A DNA stretch of 49,328 bases. Origin: Armatimonadota bacterium (GTDB lineage Bacteria; Armatimonadota; UBA5829; JAUSEB01). Of this stretch, positions 16,466 to 24,465 are shown piece by piece (position 1 is the stretch's first letter; every line of letters starts with the position of its first letter). A program made the position numbers and the translations under genes. The notes under the pieces are model-generated. The model ran no database searches, was not told the DNA's origin, and worked only from the letters and a program-made list of their open reading frames with translations. The stretch lies in contig JAUSGG010000101.1 of assembly GCA_030649165.1 (NCBI GenBank), positions 1 through 49,328 on the forward strand, read 5' to 3'.

Positions 16466-17581
16466 ATGAACGACAGAGAAAGATTCAACAGAATACTGCG
16501 TTTCGAGCCGGTCGATAAGGTCCCCAACTACGAACTCGGAGGGTGGCCCCAAACCTTCAGCCGCTGGGCCTCGGAAGGAATGCGGCCGGACGGCTGCCAT
16601 CGCAACTGGTTTGAAGGAGAGCCTTACCTCGGCCTCGCCCCGCGTGGTTTTGCGCACGTCAACGTCGCAATGTTGCCAGTGTTCGATTACGAGGTCTTGG
16701 AAGAAGACGAGCGGTACATCACCGCCCGGAACTGCGTGGGGATCGTCACCAAAGCGCTCAAAGAGGGAACTGAAGACGGTGTAAGGATGTCTATGGACCA
16801 GTACCTGGCACACCCCGTCACCGACCGCAAGAGCTTCGAAGCGATCAAGAAACGCTACGACCCGACTGCTCCCGTGCGCTATCCGCTGTGGTGGGACGAG
16901 TTGGTCAGGATGTGGAAGACGCGGGACTATCCACTGTGCTTGCTCGGCAATGGTACTTTCGGCCTGTATTCGCAGCTTCGGTCGTGGGTTGGGACGGAGG
17001 AGATATCTACGCTCTTCTACGATGATCCAGCGCTCGTGGAGGAGATGCTCGACTTCAACACTGATTTCTTGTTGGCGACGATAGAGAAGGCCCTGAATGA
17101 GGTCCAATTCGATTACTTCAACTTCTTCGAGGATTTGGCCGGCAAGGGCGGTCCGCTTGTCTCCCCCAATCTCTTCCGGCGTTTCCTAATGCCGCAGTAC
17201 AAGCGTATCACCGAGCGAATGCGCAAAGCCGGGATCGAGCATTTCTGGGTCGATAGCGACGGCGACCCTGAGGTTCTCATTCCGCTCTGGATCGAATCCG
17301 GCATAACCTGCTTCTGGCCGCTGGAGCAGGCGTCGGGGATGGACCCGCGGAGGCTGCGAAAAGAATACGGCAAAGACCTGGCCCTCGCCGGCGGATTGGA
17401 CAAGATCGAGCTGACCAAGGACAAAAAGGCAATCGAAAACGAGCTACGCGCCAAAATCCCGCCGATGCTCGACTCCGGCGGCTACATACCTCATCTCGAC
17501 CATTGCTTCCCGCCAGATATATCTTACGAGAACTTCAAGTACTACATGGAGGTGAAGTCACAGCTTATTGGCGGACGATAG
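16466..17581 (+). CDS. URO-D-like (uroporphyrinogen decarboxylase fold) protein, probable corrinoid methyltransferase relative
   Basis: 371 residues from the ATG at 16466 (MNDRERFNRILRFEPVDKVP, the typical family beginning); an in-frame ATG at 16454 adds four residues. The fold is the URO-D/MtaA barrel: NFFEDLAGKGGPLVSPNLFR, then HFWVDSDGDPEVLIPLWIE and the C-terminal DHCFPPDISYENFKYYMEV. True HemE decarboxylases have an N-terminal arginine motif that I do not see here. The gene is therefore more likely one of the many paralogues acting in methyl transfer or sugar/aromatic catabolism. It lies just after the ADP-ribosylglycohydrolase gene and is probably co-transcribed. Substrate unknown. Confidence 0.8.
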   Translation: MNDRERFNRILRFEPVDKVPNYELGGWPQTFSRWASEGMRPDGCHRNWFEGEPYLGLAPRGFAHVNVAMLPVFDYEVLEEDERYITARNCVGIVTKALKEGTEDGVRMSMDQYLAHPVTDRKSFEAIKKRYDPTAPVRYPLWWDELVRMWKTRDYPLCLLGNGTFGLYSQLRSWVGTEEISTLFYDDPALVEEMLDFNTDFLLATIEKALNEVQFDYFNFFEDLAGKGGPLVSPNLFRRFLMPQYKRITERMRKAGIEHFWVDSDGDPEVLIPLWIESGITCFWPLEQASGMDPRRLRKEYGKDLALAGGLDKIELTKDKKAIENELRAKIPPMLDSGGYIPHLDHCFPPDISYENFKYYMEVKSQLIGGR

Positions 17582-17596
17582 GACCTCCTATGGAGT

Positions 17597-17614
17597 GCGG
17601 AAACTTGTTTCCGC
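17597..17614. terminator. tight hairpin between convergent genes
   Basis: GCGGAAAC-TT-GTTTCCGC: a perfect 8-bp stem with a 2-base loop followed by TTTC, 16 bases after the URO-D-like stop. It probably terminates the plus-strand operon. Confidence 0.5.
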
Positions 17615-17660
17615 TTTCGCCACGCACTGTTTCCCCTCGGATTATCTTACGACAGCCGTT

Positions 17661-17685
17661 CGTCCTGGAAATCTGTTCCAGGACG
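17661..17685. terminator. second hairpin between convergent genes
   Basis: Perfect 10-bp arms CGTCCTGGAA/TTCCAGGACG around a 5-base loop, 29 bases beyond the stop of the minus-strand gene that ends at 17714. It could serve as the terminator for the minus-strand operon or as a bidirectional pair with 17597-17614. Confidence 0.5.
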
Positions 17686-17713
17686 TATCTTTGCGGAAAT
17701 CCATGTCCGGGTC

Positions 17714-19234
17714 TCAAGGTCTTACCGCTTTCCCTTCCGCAAACACCTTCCGCAGTTCGCGGTTCTCGCAATCCGTAAACTTCAGGAACACAGGCGCGGC
17801 CTGATAAACCCGGCGGCCGGGAAAACTTGCGATCTCAACGAACGAAAGCTCCACACCGACGGGCAGGCCCTTCAGCTCTTCGGGCCGCGGCCAGTTGCCG
17901 TCCTCACGAGGGGTTCCCGCACTGGCCGGCTTCAGCTCCAGGCGGATCACCTGCTTCCTGTTCGATGGATCGCGAGCGCCGATGTAGACTGCTCTGCCTG
18001 CTTTCGCGGAGGCAAATCCCACCCACGGCTCGGGCTGGCCTTCGGGATACGAGTAGAACTGCTCCGGCCCCTGGTCGCCGAACGCGGACATATTCCCGAA
18101 TATATGGAACACGTTGGCCGTCGCAAAGGAATCGTTTGCCGCCGGGCGGACCATTTCAGTGGCTTTGAGCTGCCCGTTGGTCCTGCCCAGTCCCTGGATG
18201 CCGCCAACGACCGGGAAGTAGACCTCGCCGACGGGATAGTTCGACTTGTTGTCGATGCTCATACTGAAGAGCGCTCCACCGCCGGTAAGCTCGATGGTTT
18301 CCGTAACGGAGGCGTTGAACTTCGCGCCGAGATAGTTCTTAAGCGGCCCGTTCCAGCGCAGCGTGAGCTTGTCTCCATCGACGGAATACGAGGAGAGTTT
18401 GTTCTGCCGGCCGAATATCCAGTTTGCTTCCAGGGTCTGCCAGGGCTCTCTGCCGGGAATCATCAGAGCGAACTTGTAGCTTCCGGCGAGGCGCGGCTCA
18501 AGGATCAGGTCAAGACCGCTCTTCTTGTCGCGAATGCGCGTGACGGAGCCGTTCGATTTGCTGGCTTCGACAAGGCAGACGCTGTCCTCCAGCCGGATGG
18601 ACTTCTTTGGATCGAACGCGGGAAGCGCGCCCACGGGCTTTGACATGCCGCCGGGCAAGTTGGCGGTCCTGACGTCGTCTATGCAGAGCATCGAGAAGCT
18701 CGGCTGGTCAGCGTCGTCTACAGCCTCGATATAGACTCTCTTACCTCTGTGCTTCGAGCCGTCGAGGAACACAGGGACGAAGGTCGTAGTGTTGGGAGCG
18801 TAGACACGGTCGATTTCGGTCCCATTTTCGAGGTTCAGTGTGATGTAGTTCCACTTGCGGGGATTTCCGGTGCCGAATATCGAGTTCCAGCCTGAGATCA
18901 TAATCCGCACGGCTTCTTTGTCCAGAACGAACGGCTTCGACCTGAGCTTGCCCACCGCGGGCTCGCCTTTGCCGCCGCTCCACGCCCAATAGTTGCCCTG
19001 CCATCCGATGTAGAAGCCGCAATTGTTGTCGACAATCACCCAGTTCGGATCGGCGGTCCAGCCGTCGAAGGTTCCGGTCTCGAATGTGCCATTCCGTATG
19101 GCCGAAAGAGGCGCGGAGATGACAAGCGCAAGAAACAGGCAAGCTATAAAGAGTGAGGTGTGAGAGATGAGGGTCCCGCCGGTCCGGCCCATCCGACTCC
19201 TTCGACTCGTCCGACTCATCCGACTCTTCCTCAC
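17714..19234 (-). CDS. secreted beta-sandwich protein, barrel-less paralogue of the upstream DUF6259-like GH
   Basis: 506 residues from a GTG that overlaps the upstream stop (GTGA). The first 20 residues (Arg/Ser/Met-rich) are encoded by a 9-bp tandem repeat, so translation might instead begin at an internal Met. A signal peptide follows (TSLFIACLFLALVISAPLSA). Residues about 45-205 form a carbohydrate-binding-like jelly roll (NGTFETGTFDGWTADPNW ... CIDDV). Residues about 230-490 match the N-terminal domain of the upstream GH: SVDGDKLTLRWNGPLK here, SVDGNRLVLHWDGPLK there, both followed by EVYFPVVGG/EVWYPLIGG. The TIM barrel with the catalytic aspartate is absent. A binding or accessory role is inferred; the function is unknown. 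Confidence 0.7.
   Translation of the reverse strand: MRKSRMSRTSRRSRMGRTGGTLISHTSLFIACLFLALVISAPLSAIRNGTFETGTFDGWTADPNWVIVDNNCGFYIGWQGNYWAWSGGKGEPAVGKLRSKPFVLDKEAVRIMISGWNSIFGTGNPRKWNYITLNLENGTEIDRVYAPNTTTFVPVFLDGSKHRGKRVYIEAVDDADQPSFSMLCIDDVRTANLPGGMSKPVGALPAFDPKKSIRLEDSVCLVEASKSNGSVTRIRDKKSGLDLILEPRLAGSYKFALMIPGREPWQTLEANWIFGRQNKLSSYSVDGDKLTLRWNGPLKNYLGAKFNASVTETIELTGGGALFSMSIDNKSNYPVGEVYFPVVGGIQGLGRTNGQLKATEMVRPAANDSFATANVFHIFGNMSAFGDQGPEQFYSYPEGQPEPWVGFASAKAGRAVYIGARDPSNRKQVIRLELKPASAGTPREDGNWPRPEELKGLPVGVELSFVEIASFPGRRVYQAAPVFLKFTDCENRELRKVFAEGKAVRP
19192..19227 (+). repeat. 9-bp tandem repeat (4 units) at the start of the barrel-less GH paralogue
   Basis: Units TCCGACTCC, TTCGACTCG, TCCGACTCA and TCCGACTCT. 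They lie within the first 15 codons of the minus-strand gene. Confidence 0.9.
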
Positions 19235-21312
19235 CTTTCGCCTCCGATCTCTTCCACGAACACAATACGTTCGCCGGGTATCTCGACCGCCGCCGGGAGC
19301 TTGACAATGTAAGTCTTACCGAACGGCGTGTGGATGCGAACCCTGCCGCTGGAATTGTCCTCGAAAGAGGCAATCGTCTGCTTCTGCGCTTCGCGGCCGC
19401 TGTTGGTCAAAATGCAAACCCCGCGGCCCGTATCGCGGTTCCTGAAGACGTTGTACTCCACGCCTGCTGCCATTTCGCCGGTGAGCTTCACTCCGGCCTG
19501 CCCCAGAACCTCTCCGTAGAACACCGCGTCCTGCAGAGTGTCACGTATGCGCTTGACTTCCTTTATGTAGCGGGCAAGTCCGGCGAATGGAGGCCAGTCG
19601 AGGCCGCGGCAGAAGTTCATGGGAGCGACCATTACGGCATGGCCGTTGCGGACCGCGTTGTTGACTCCGAGGTAATCGTAAGCCTGGTAGAGGCCGAGAG
19701 TCTCCGCGTTTTCCGGGAATATCTTGCGAGTGATGAGCTGGTTGCCAACCCACCACGTCGCCCCGCCGAACTGAAGCATCCTGTCCCAATTGCACTCGAA
19801 AGACATGGCCCAGTTCGGGTTGTGCTTTCGGCATTCGGCCATGATCTCCCTAGTGAGAATCATGGATCCCTCCCAGGTGGATGTGTCGGGACTCATCGGA
19901 ATATCGGGGTTGTAGCACAGGCCCGCGGGGAACATCTTGTCCACGTGAACTCCGTCGCCGCCGATCTCAGCGAGCTTGGAGAACTGATCGACTATGATCT
20001 TCCTGAACTGAGGGAACGACAGGTCGGCCCAGGTCATCAGCTTCGGATGGCCCATCCTCGCCGAAAGGGTGCCCATTCCCCAGCCCGCCATCCAGGTGTG
20101 GCCGCCGTCCGCCGTCATCTCGCGGTACTTGTGCAGTTCGTTCTTATACCAGTTGGACTCGACCATCATCGGCTGGTAGTTGACGAAGAAGAAGACCTTC
20201 ACGCCCATCTTGTGGCAGGCGCGGATGCCGTCTTCGAGGTCTTTCCAGGTTCCGAGGCGGGGGTCGGGGATGTAGTAGGGATAGCCGTTGTCGTGGCCGC
20301 CGACCTGCCAGCCGCTGATCTGGACGGCGTTTATGCCGCAGTCCTTCGCGGCCCTGGCCCATTTAGGAATGTCTTTGAACGTGTAGTTGATTGTTCCCTC
20401 GGGCAGCATAAACATCGTGAAGAGGAAGAACGACTGCCTTCGTATCCAGTCCTGGGAGATCGGCGCGATGCCAAACGTATCCACAAACCATTTTCGGTAC
20501 ACCTGCCCCGCCGCGCGCCAGTCCCCCTCAACGAAGCTGAGCACGACCGGGGATCCCTCGAAGGTCTTGCCCGGCGGAGTAAACGGGCTGTGGTGGATAG
20601 ACAGGAACACATCCTTGTCTTCTTTGTCACCGACCTCCATCAGGTGATACACCTTGTAGCGGGCGATATCGTCGTGTGAGGCGAAGTAGATGCATTTGCC
20701 CAGGGACTTGCTGGACACGCAGGCGAAGGACATGATCATGTGCCCGGGATACTGGAACGCCGCGGACTCAAAGGGTAGCTTAACCGGTTTCTCCCAGGGA
20801 GTCGATATGGGAACCCATGCGGAAGCGTCCGGCGCGAAGTCGGTAAGGCCGCCGATCAGAGGGTACCAGACCTCCTGCACTTTGAACCTGGTGTTGTTGA
20901 CTACGTGCGGCCTGAACTCCAGTGAACTTCCGGTCGCAGTGATCCCCATGCGTATGCTGAGATCATGTTCTCCGCCGCCGGTGTCCTTGAGAGGACCATC
21001 CCAATGGAGAACCAGCCTATTGCCGTCCACGCTGTGATCCGAGAGCTTCTGGTCCTTGCCGAGAATAGTGGCAGTGGTCTTATCCGGGGTCAGCAATACC
21101 AGCCTGAAATTGTCCGCCATCCACTGAGGCGGTTCGAGCGACAACTTCGATGCTTTGTCCAGAACGCGCGCAAAAACACCGGTAGTGGGATCGACATCAA
21201 GAAGAACGCGGTCATTCTCCAGCGTAATCGGGCCCGCGTGGCACATTGGAGGAATAAGCAACGCGACCAGGACGATGCTCAGATTGCGCAGATATGTGTA
21301 TGCTCTTGCCAA
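19231..21312 (-). CDS. secreted DUF6259-like glycoside hydrolase
   Basis: 693 residues with a signal peptide (cleavage near PPMCHA, about residue 26). The N-terminal beta-sandwich (about 30-300) resembles a galactose-mutarotase-type domain. A TIM barrel (about 310-600) has INAVQISGWQVGGHDNGYPYY, FFFVNYQPMMVES and GGDGVHVDKMFP, the last with the likely nucleophile aspartate. The ending is a small beta domain. This matches the DUF6259 group of GH36-like putative glycosidases, whose substrates are mostly unknown. The start is a TTG seven bases after GGAGG. It is third in a four-gene minus-strand unit after GH4 and SGNH genes, pointing to breakdown of a decorated glycan outside the cytoplasm. Confidence 0.72.
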   Translation of the reverse strand: MARAYTYLRNLSIVLVALLIPPMCHAGPITLENDRVLLDVDPTTGVFARVLDKASKLSLEPPQWMADNFRLVLLTPDKTTATILGKDQKLSDHSVDGNRLVLHWDGPLKDTGGGEHDLSIRMGITATGSSLEFRPHVVNNTRFKVQEVWYPLIGGLTDFAPDASAWVPISTPWEKPVKLPFESAAFQYPGHMIMSFACVSSKSLGKCIYFASHDDIARYKVYHLMEVGDKEDKDVFLSIHHSPFTPPGKTFEGSPVVLSFVEGDWRAAGQVYRKWFVDTFGIAPISQDWIRRQSFFLFTMFMLPEGTINYTFKDIPKWARAAKDCGINAVQISGWQVGGHDNGYPYYIPDPRLGTWKDLEDGIRACHKMGVKVFFFVNYQPMMVESNWYKNELHKYREMTADGGHTWMAGWGMGTLSARMGHPKLMTWADLSFPQFRKIIVDQFSKLAEIGGDGVHVDKMFPAGLCYNPDIPMSPDTSTWEGSMILTREIMAECRKHNPNWAMSFECNWDRMLQFGGATWWVGNQLITRKIFPENAETLGLYQAYDYLGVNNAVRNGHAVMVAPMNFCRGLDWPPFAGLARYIKEVKRIRDTLQDAVFYGEVLGQAGVKLTGEMAAGVEYNVFRNRDTGRGVCILTNSGREAQKQTIASFEDNSSGRVRIHTPFGKTYIVKLPAAVEIPGERIVFVEEIGGER

Positions 21313-21331
21313 TTAACCCCTCCACCCCTGA

Positions 21332-21363
21332 GAACCTACAACCCTACAAACCTTAAGACCCTA
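21332..21363 (+). repeat. 8-bp degenerate tandem repeat between SGNH and GH genes
   Basis: Units GAACCTAC, AACCCTAC, AAACCTTA and AGACCCTA. The last overlaps the SGNH stop codon. Confidence 0.7.
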
Positions 21364-22023
21364 TCCAATCGGAAACCACCTCAGCAAATCATCCGCAACA
21401 AGTTGGTGACCGTTTCGGTTCGGGTGGTTCGGCCACGACAGCAAATCGGACAAATCGCCGCCGGATCCCACGCATCTCTCGTACAGCGCGAAGCTGTCCA
21501 CAAGCCCAACCTCGTACTCGTCCGCGAGTTTCCGTATCTGCCCGGCCTGCTGCCTCAGCGACTCCCAGTATTCCGGAGGACCGACCAGACCGCTGTTGTC
21601 GTGCGTGGGCGTCAGCAAAACCAGCTCGATGTCCCGCTGTAGCGATTTCTCGATCATCGAACGCCAGGAGGCTTCGGCTTTCTCCAACCCGATCCGCCGA
21701 TCGTTCAGGCCGTAGTCGATGGTCAGAACGCGGGGGTTGTGGTTCAGGACTTCGCTGTCGAAACGAGCCGCGCCCTTGTCGGATTCCTCTCCACCGATCG
21801 CGGTGACTATGACGTTGACGACGGCAAAAGCGAACCGTTCCTTCAGTCCACAGTGGAACAGGTGCGGATACGACTTGAAGGTTTCGACCGTCGCCCAACT
21901 GTGGTACCCCGCCGGAACGCTGTGCCCGTGGCAAACGATATTGACTGTCCTGTTCTCCGGCCACTGGGTTTTCAGTTCGTCAACTATATTGGCAAGATAC
22001 GTTCTTCTATCGGCGATACTCAA
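21361..22023 (-). CDS. SGNH/GDSL-family esterase or lipase-like hydrolase
   Basis: 220 residues, no signal peptide. Block I carries the nucleophile in GHSVPAG (S near residue 35, GHS instead of the usual GDS). Block III is YGLND, and block V is the HPNRNGH near residue 205 that supplies the catalytic histidine. Members remove acyl groups from carbohydrates or lipids. Placed between a GH4 gene and a secreted GH, a carbohydrate de-esterifying role in the cytoplasm is plausible. The start is a TTG six bases after GGAGG, 31 bases past the GH4 stop. Confidence 0.8.
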   Translation of the reverse strand: MSIADRRTYLANIVDELKTQWPENRTVNIVCHGHSVPAGYHSWATVETFKSYPHLFHCGLKERFAFAVVNVIVTAIGGEESDKGAARFDSEVLNHNPRVLTIDYGLNDRRIGLEKAEASWRSMIEKSLQRDIELVLLTPTHDNSGLVGPPEYWESLRQQAGQIRKLADEYEVGLVDSFALYERCVGSGGDLSDLLSWPNHPNRNGHQLVADDLLRWFPIG

Positions 22024-22030
22024 TTACACC

Positions 22031-22060
22031 CTCCACTCGCTCCACTCCCCCGACTCATCC
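22031..22060 (+). repeat. 9-bp degenerate tandem repeat between GH4 and SGNH genes
   Basis: Units CTCCACTCG, CTCCACTCC and CCCGACTCA. They fill most of the 31-bp gap between the two genes. Confidence 0.8.
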
Positions 22061-23416
22061 CTTATGCATAAACCTCCGGTTCGCCGCGATCAGCTCCTGT
22101 CCCATCTTCTTAATGTCGCTGACGGTCAAACGCGCGCAGACTGGGTCCGCCACGAGGGCCATCAGCGCCGCTTCCTTGTCGCCTGACAGGCCGGCCTGCA
22201 CAGTGCGTATCTGAACTTCCGCGTGAGGCGCTACCACGGCTTTGATCGACTCCGGCAGCGGGCCCGCGGCTAATGCGCGGAAACCGCTGGAATCCACAAG
22301 CCCCATCGTCTCCACGACCGCGCCAAGCGGCAGGTTGGGGACCTGGCCGGCGTTGACCGTGTTCACCACATCCGTGAAGCCCTCATTGAAGACAATCGCA
22401 TGCATAATGTCGGCCGCGGTTTCCCTCGACGGCTCCGTGTTTAGAGCAAAGTCGGCTTCCTTGCCTTCGGTCCAAAGCTTTATCCGCTCGGCGGCGGCTC
22501 TGTATCCCCGCTCCCGGTCTTCGATGGACGTCCGCTTCAAACCGAACCTCTCCATCAATTCAGGACTGGTGATATAGCAACTGAAGAACTCGCACGTGTG
22601 CCGGTCGCCGATGTACGGAAGATGCCCGTAGTTCTCCAAGAGTTCGCCGGCCAACAGGTAACGAGAGCTGAAACCCATCGGGTCCTCGTATGCTTCACCC
22701 ACAAGCTCGTGGAACTTCCGACCTTTCATTTTGTCGCGCAGCATTTTGTGGCCGTCGCGCCCGTTGATCTTCATGTCCAGGACCCAGAAGAAGTGATTGA
22801 GTCCGGCGAAACGGGTGATCACTTCCTTTTCGCTCTGCAACCCGAATATCCGCTGGAGGACTTCGAGAGCTTCAAATAGTCCGTGGCAGAGCCCGACGAC
22901 CTTGTTCGGTCCCAGTTCATCCGCCAGGACCTTCGTGAGCGTCCCCATCGGATTCGTGTAGTTCAGAACGTAGGCCTTTGGCGCCACTTTCTTGATAAGC
23001 TCGGCATAGGTCTTGAAGACCGGGATGTTGCGCAGAGATCTGGACCAGCCTCCGGGGCCGGAAGTATCTCCGACCGTATGATACACGCCGTACTTCTCAG
23101 GAATCGCCAGGTCGTGCCGCATGGCCTCGAGCCTGCCGGTGGAAATGGTTATGAGGACAAAGTCGGCGTTCGATAGCGCCTCGCGCGCTTCCGCCGCGGC
23201 TCTAATCCGCACGCGGTCGATTCCCCACTCTTTGAGCTTCACGTCGAAGAGCGTCTCGATAGCCTTCGCTCGCGGCGCGTCGATGTCGAGGAGGCGGATG
23301 TCCAGGCGCAGCCTTTCCATGCCCCGCTTGAAGATGATATCCCTTATTACCGTTGGCGCCCAATTCTGGCTGCCGCCGCCGATGTGCGCTATCTTGATGG
23401 TCTCGCTGTGTTGCAT
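22055..23416 (-). CDS. GH4-family NAD-dependent glycosidase
   Basis: 453 residues. The N-terminal Rossmann fold has IAHIGGGSQNWAP and LLDID for NAD binding, then NYTNPMGTLT and the metal-site Cys-His in GLCHGLFE (near residues 175-182). GH4 enzymes use NAD+ and a divalent metal in an oxidation-elimination mechanism, mostly on alpha-glucosides, alpha-galactosides, galacturonides or 6-phospho-sugars. I cannot choose a substrate from sequence. It has no signal peptide, so it works on imported oligosaccharides. It is first gene of a four-gene unit; GAGG lies 9 bases before the ATG. A REP element sits directly upstream. Confidence 0.9.
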   Translation of the reverse strand: MQHSETIKIAHIGGGSQNWAPTVIRDIIFKRGMERLRLDIRLLDIDAPRAKAIETLFDVKLKEWGIDRVRIRAAAEAREALSNADFVLITISTGRLEAMRHDLAIPEKYGVYHTVGDTSGPGGWSRSLRNIPVFKTYAELIKKVAPKAYVLNYTNPMGTLTKVLADELGPNKVVGLCHGLFEALEVLQRIFGLQSEKEVITRFAGLNHFFWVLDMKINGRDGHKMLRDKMKGRKFHELVGEAYEDPMGFSSRYLLAGELLENYGHLPYIGDRHTCEFFSCYITSPELMERFGLKRTSIEDRERGYRAAAERIKLWTEGKEADFALNTEPSRETAADIMHAIVFNEGFTDVVNTVNAGQVPNLPLGAVVETMGLVDSSGFRALAAGPLPESIKAVVAPHAEVQIRTVQAGLSGDKEAALMALVADPVCARLTVSDIKKMGQELIAANRRFMHKG

Positions 23417-23479
23417 CTTTTCGTCCTCTCACAAAGGTGTCTCAAAGCCAGGTCACCTACCGCGTTTCGATCACGTAAT

Positions 23480-23515
23480 CCCCTCTCCCTTGACGGGAGA
23501 GGGTTAGGGTGAGGG
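23480..23515 (+). repeat. REP-like palindrome, complete copy
   Basis: CCCTCTCCC-TTGAC-GGGAGAGGG plus a TTAGGGTGAGGG tail, between GH4 and the PEP-CTERM operon. It matches the copies at 9976-10035 and 39193-39224. Confidence 0.8.
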
Positions 23516-23574
23516 CGCTCAGATCATGCCACGCCTCTGCAAAGCCCTCGAAACGCCGAGCAGGTAACCCGGCG

Positions 23575-23688
23575 CTACTTCGAACCCTTGCGCAGATCAG
23601 CGTCCATCTGCCCCGGCGCGTAGAAACGCTGATAGCTTGCTTCAGCCTGCTTGGATATTTCAGCGTGAGGCGGCAACCTCACGCGCAT
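23575..23688 (-). other. structured spacer with a possible 37-residue ORF remnant
   Basis: Between the REP element and the sigma-54 promoter lies a region with several inverted repeats: GCGTGAGG/CCTCACGC at 23663-23684, and CAGCGT/ACGCTG arms close by. On the minus strand a short frame reads MRVRLPPHAEISKQAEASYQ onward for 37 codons. A protein-like tail continues in another frame after its stop (APGYLLGVSRALQRRG). It may be a decayed gene or a structured RNA. I could not match it to a riboswitch class. Confidence 0.25.
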
Positions 23689-23796
23689 TCTCTCACGCCC
23701 GTACCAACCAATTACAACGAAATCATAGAAATCCCTCTTTGCCGGGCGAAGTGAGGTGGGTCGCAGTCATCCCCCTCTTGTTGAACCATCTCGCCT

Positions 23797-23813
23797 TTGG
23801 CACGATTCCTGCA
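23797..23813 (+). promoter_or_regulatory. sigma-54-type promoter of the PEP-CTERM operon
   Basis: TTGGCACGATTCCTGCA matches the -24/-12 consensus TGGCAC-N5-TTGC with one change, and the GG and GC anchor pairs are correctly spaced. Transcription would begin near 23824, about 15 bases before the ATG at 23839. It implies RpoN plus an enhancer-binding activator; PEP-CTERM genes in other bacteria are known to be under the PrsK/PrsR-RpoN system. Confidence 0.65.
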
Positions 23814-23838
23814 CCCAATCTTCGCGGGTGATCGCATA

Positions 23839-24465
23839 ATGAAGTTGCTGCGTGTCGTCCTCGTCCTCATCATACTCGCTTCGTGCGGAGCCGGGAACGC
23901 GGTGGAGAGAATCACTAACGGCGGGTTCGAGTCCGGAACCGCCGGTTGGACCGCCGGCGCGTACGGATCATCGACGGTCGTCCCCTCTGGTACGTACGGA
24001 GTCACGGCCCATGAAGGCGGCTATTTCCTCGACGCAAGTCTCAGCGATTACGCGCGGTGGCCTAAGACGGCGCTCTGGCAGAGCACGACGGTCCCCCTTG
24101 TCAACACGTGGTACGAGATTACCGGATGGATATACCCCCACTTTTCCGGCGAGCTCGGCGCAAAACAAGCCGCCATAACCGTTGACTGGGGCGACGGCAC
24201 GGTTGAAAGGGTCGCCGCGAGCCTCGACAGCCTGTGGAACAACGTCGGCGCGGCCCACTACGTCCAGTTCAACTCCCCCAGCCCCATAACCGTTTACCTG
24301 GAGATATACGGCGGTCCGCTGGTGTCCGGCGACTTCGCGCTTTTCGATGACATCAGTCTACAGGAATACTCCAGCAGCGTGCCTGAACCGGGCAGCCTGT
24401 GCGCTTTTGCGAGCTTTCTGCTTGCCGTTGCGGCCGTCCGGCGCGGAATCGGAAGGAAGAAATGA
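23839..24465 (+). CDS. PEP-CTERM sorting-signal protein
   Basis: 208 residues from the ATG at 23839, which sits just downstream of the sigma-54-type promoter; the 14 codons upstream in frame would overlap that promoter. An N-terminal export signal (residues 1-21) contains LASC, so it could be cut by signal peptidase I or II. A jelly-roll carbohydrate-binding-like domain follows (NGGFESGTAGWTAG ... LFDDISLQEY). The C-terminus is a full PEP-CTERM tail: VPEPGSL, a hydrophobic helix, then RRGIGRKK. Exosortase/archaeosortase-type enzymes process this tail and hand the protein to the exterior, usually with exopolysaccharide. No exosortase gene lies in the window. The stop overlaps the next start (ATGA). 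Confidence 0.88.
   Translation: MKLLRVVLVLIILASCGAGNAVERITNGGFESGTAGWTAGAYGSSTVVPSGTYGVTAHEGGYFLDASLSDYARWPKTALWQSTTVPLVNTWYEITGWIYPHFSGELGAKQAAITVDWGDGTVERVAASLDSLWNNVGAAHYVQFNSPSPITVYLEIYGGPLVSGDFALFDDISLQEYSSSVPEPGSLCAFASFLLAVAAVRRGIGRKK

Noticed and set aside
16466-17581. True HemE (heme-pathway uroporphyrinogen decarboxylase)
   Set aside because: The N-terminal arginine-containing HemE signature is not visible and no heme genes are adjacent; it fits the broader URO-D-like group.
19330-20679. 449-codon plus-strand frame opposite the secreted GH
   Set aside because: Antisense shadow with His/Val/Asp-rich composition and no recognisable domain.
23520-23640. Possible c-di-GMP (GEMM-I) riboswitch, suggested by GCAAAGCC and GGTAACCC
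   Set aside because: The other conserved half (CACGCACAGGGCAAACC-like) is missing and the order does not fit; it also lies upstream of the sigma-54 start site.
23509-23754. 81-codon plus-strand frame in the spacer before the PEP-CTERM gene
   Set aside because: It begins at the end of the REP element, lacks a ribosome site and covers inverted repeats; not a credible gene.
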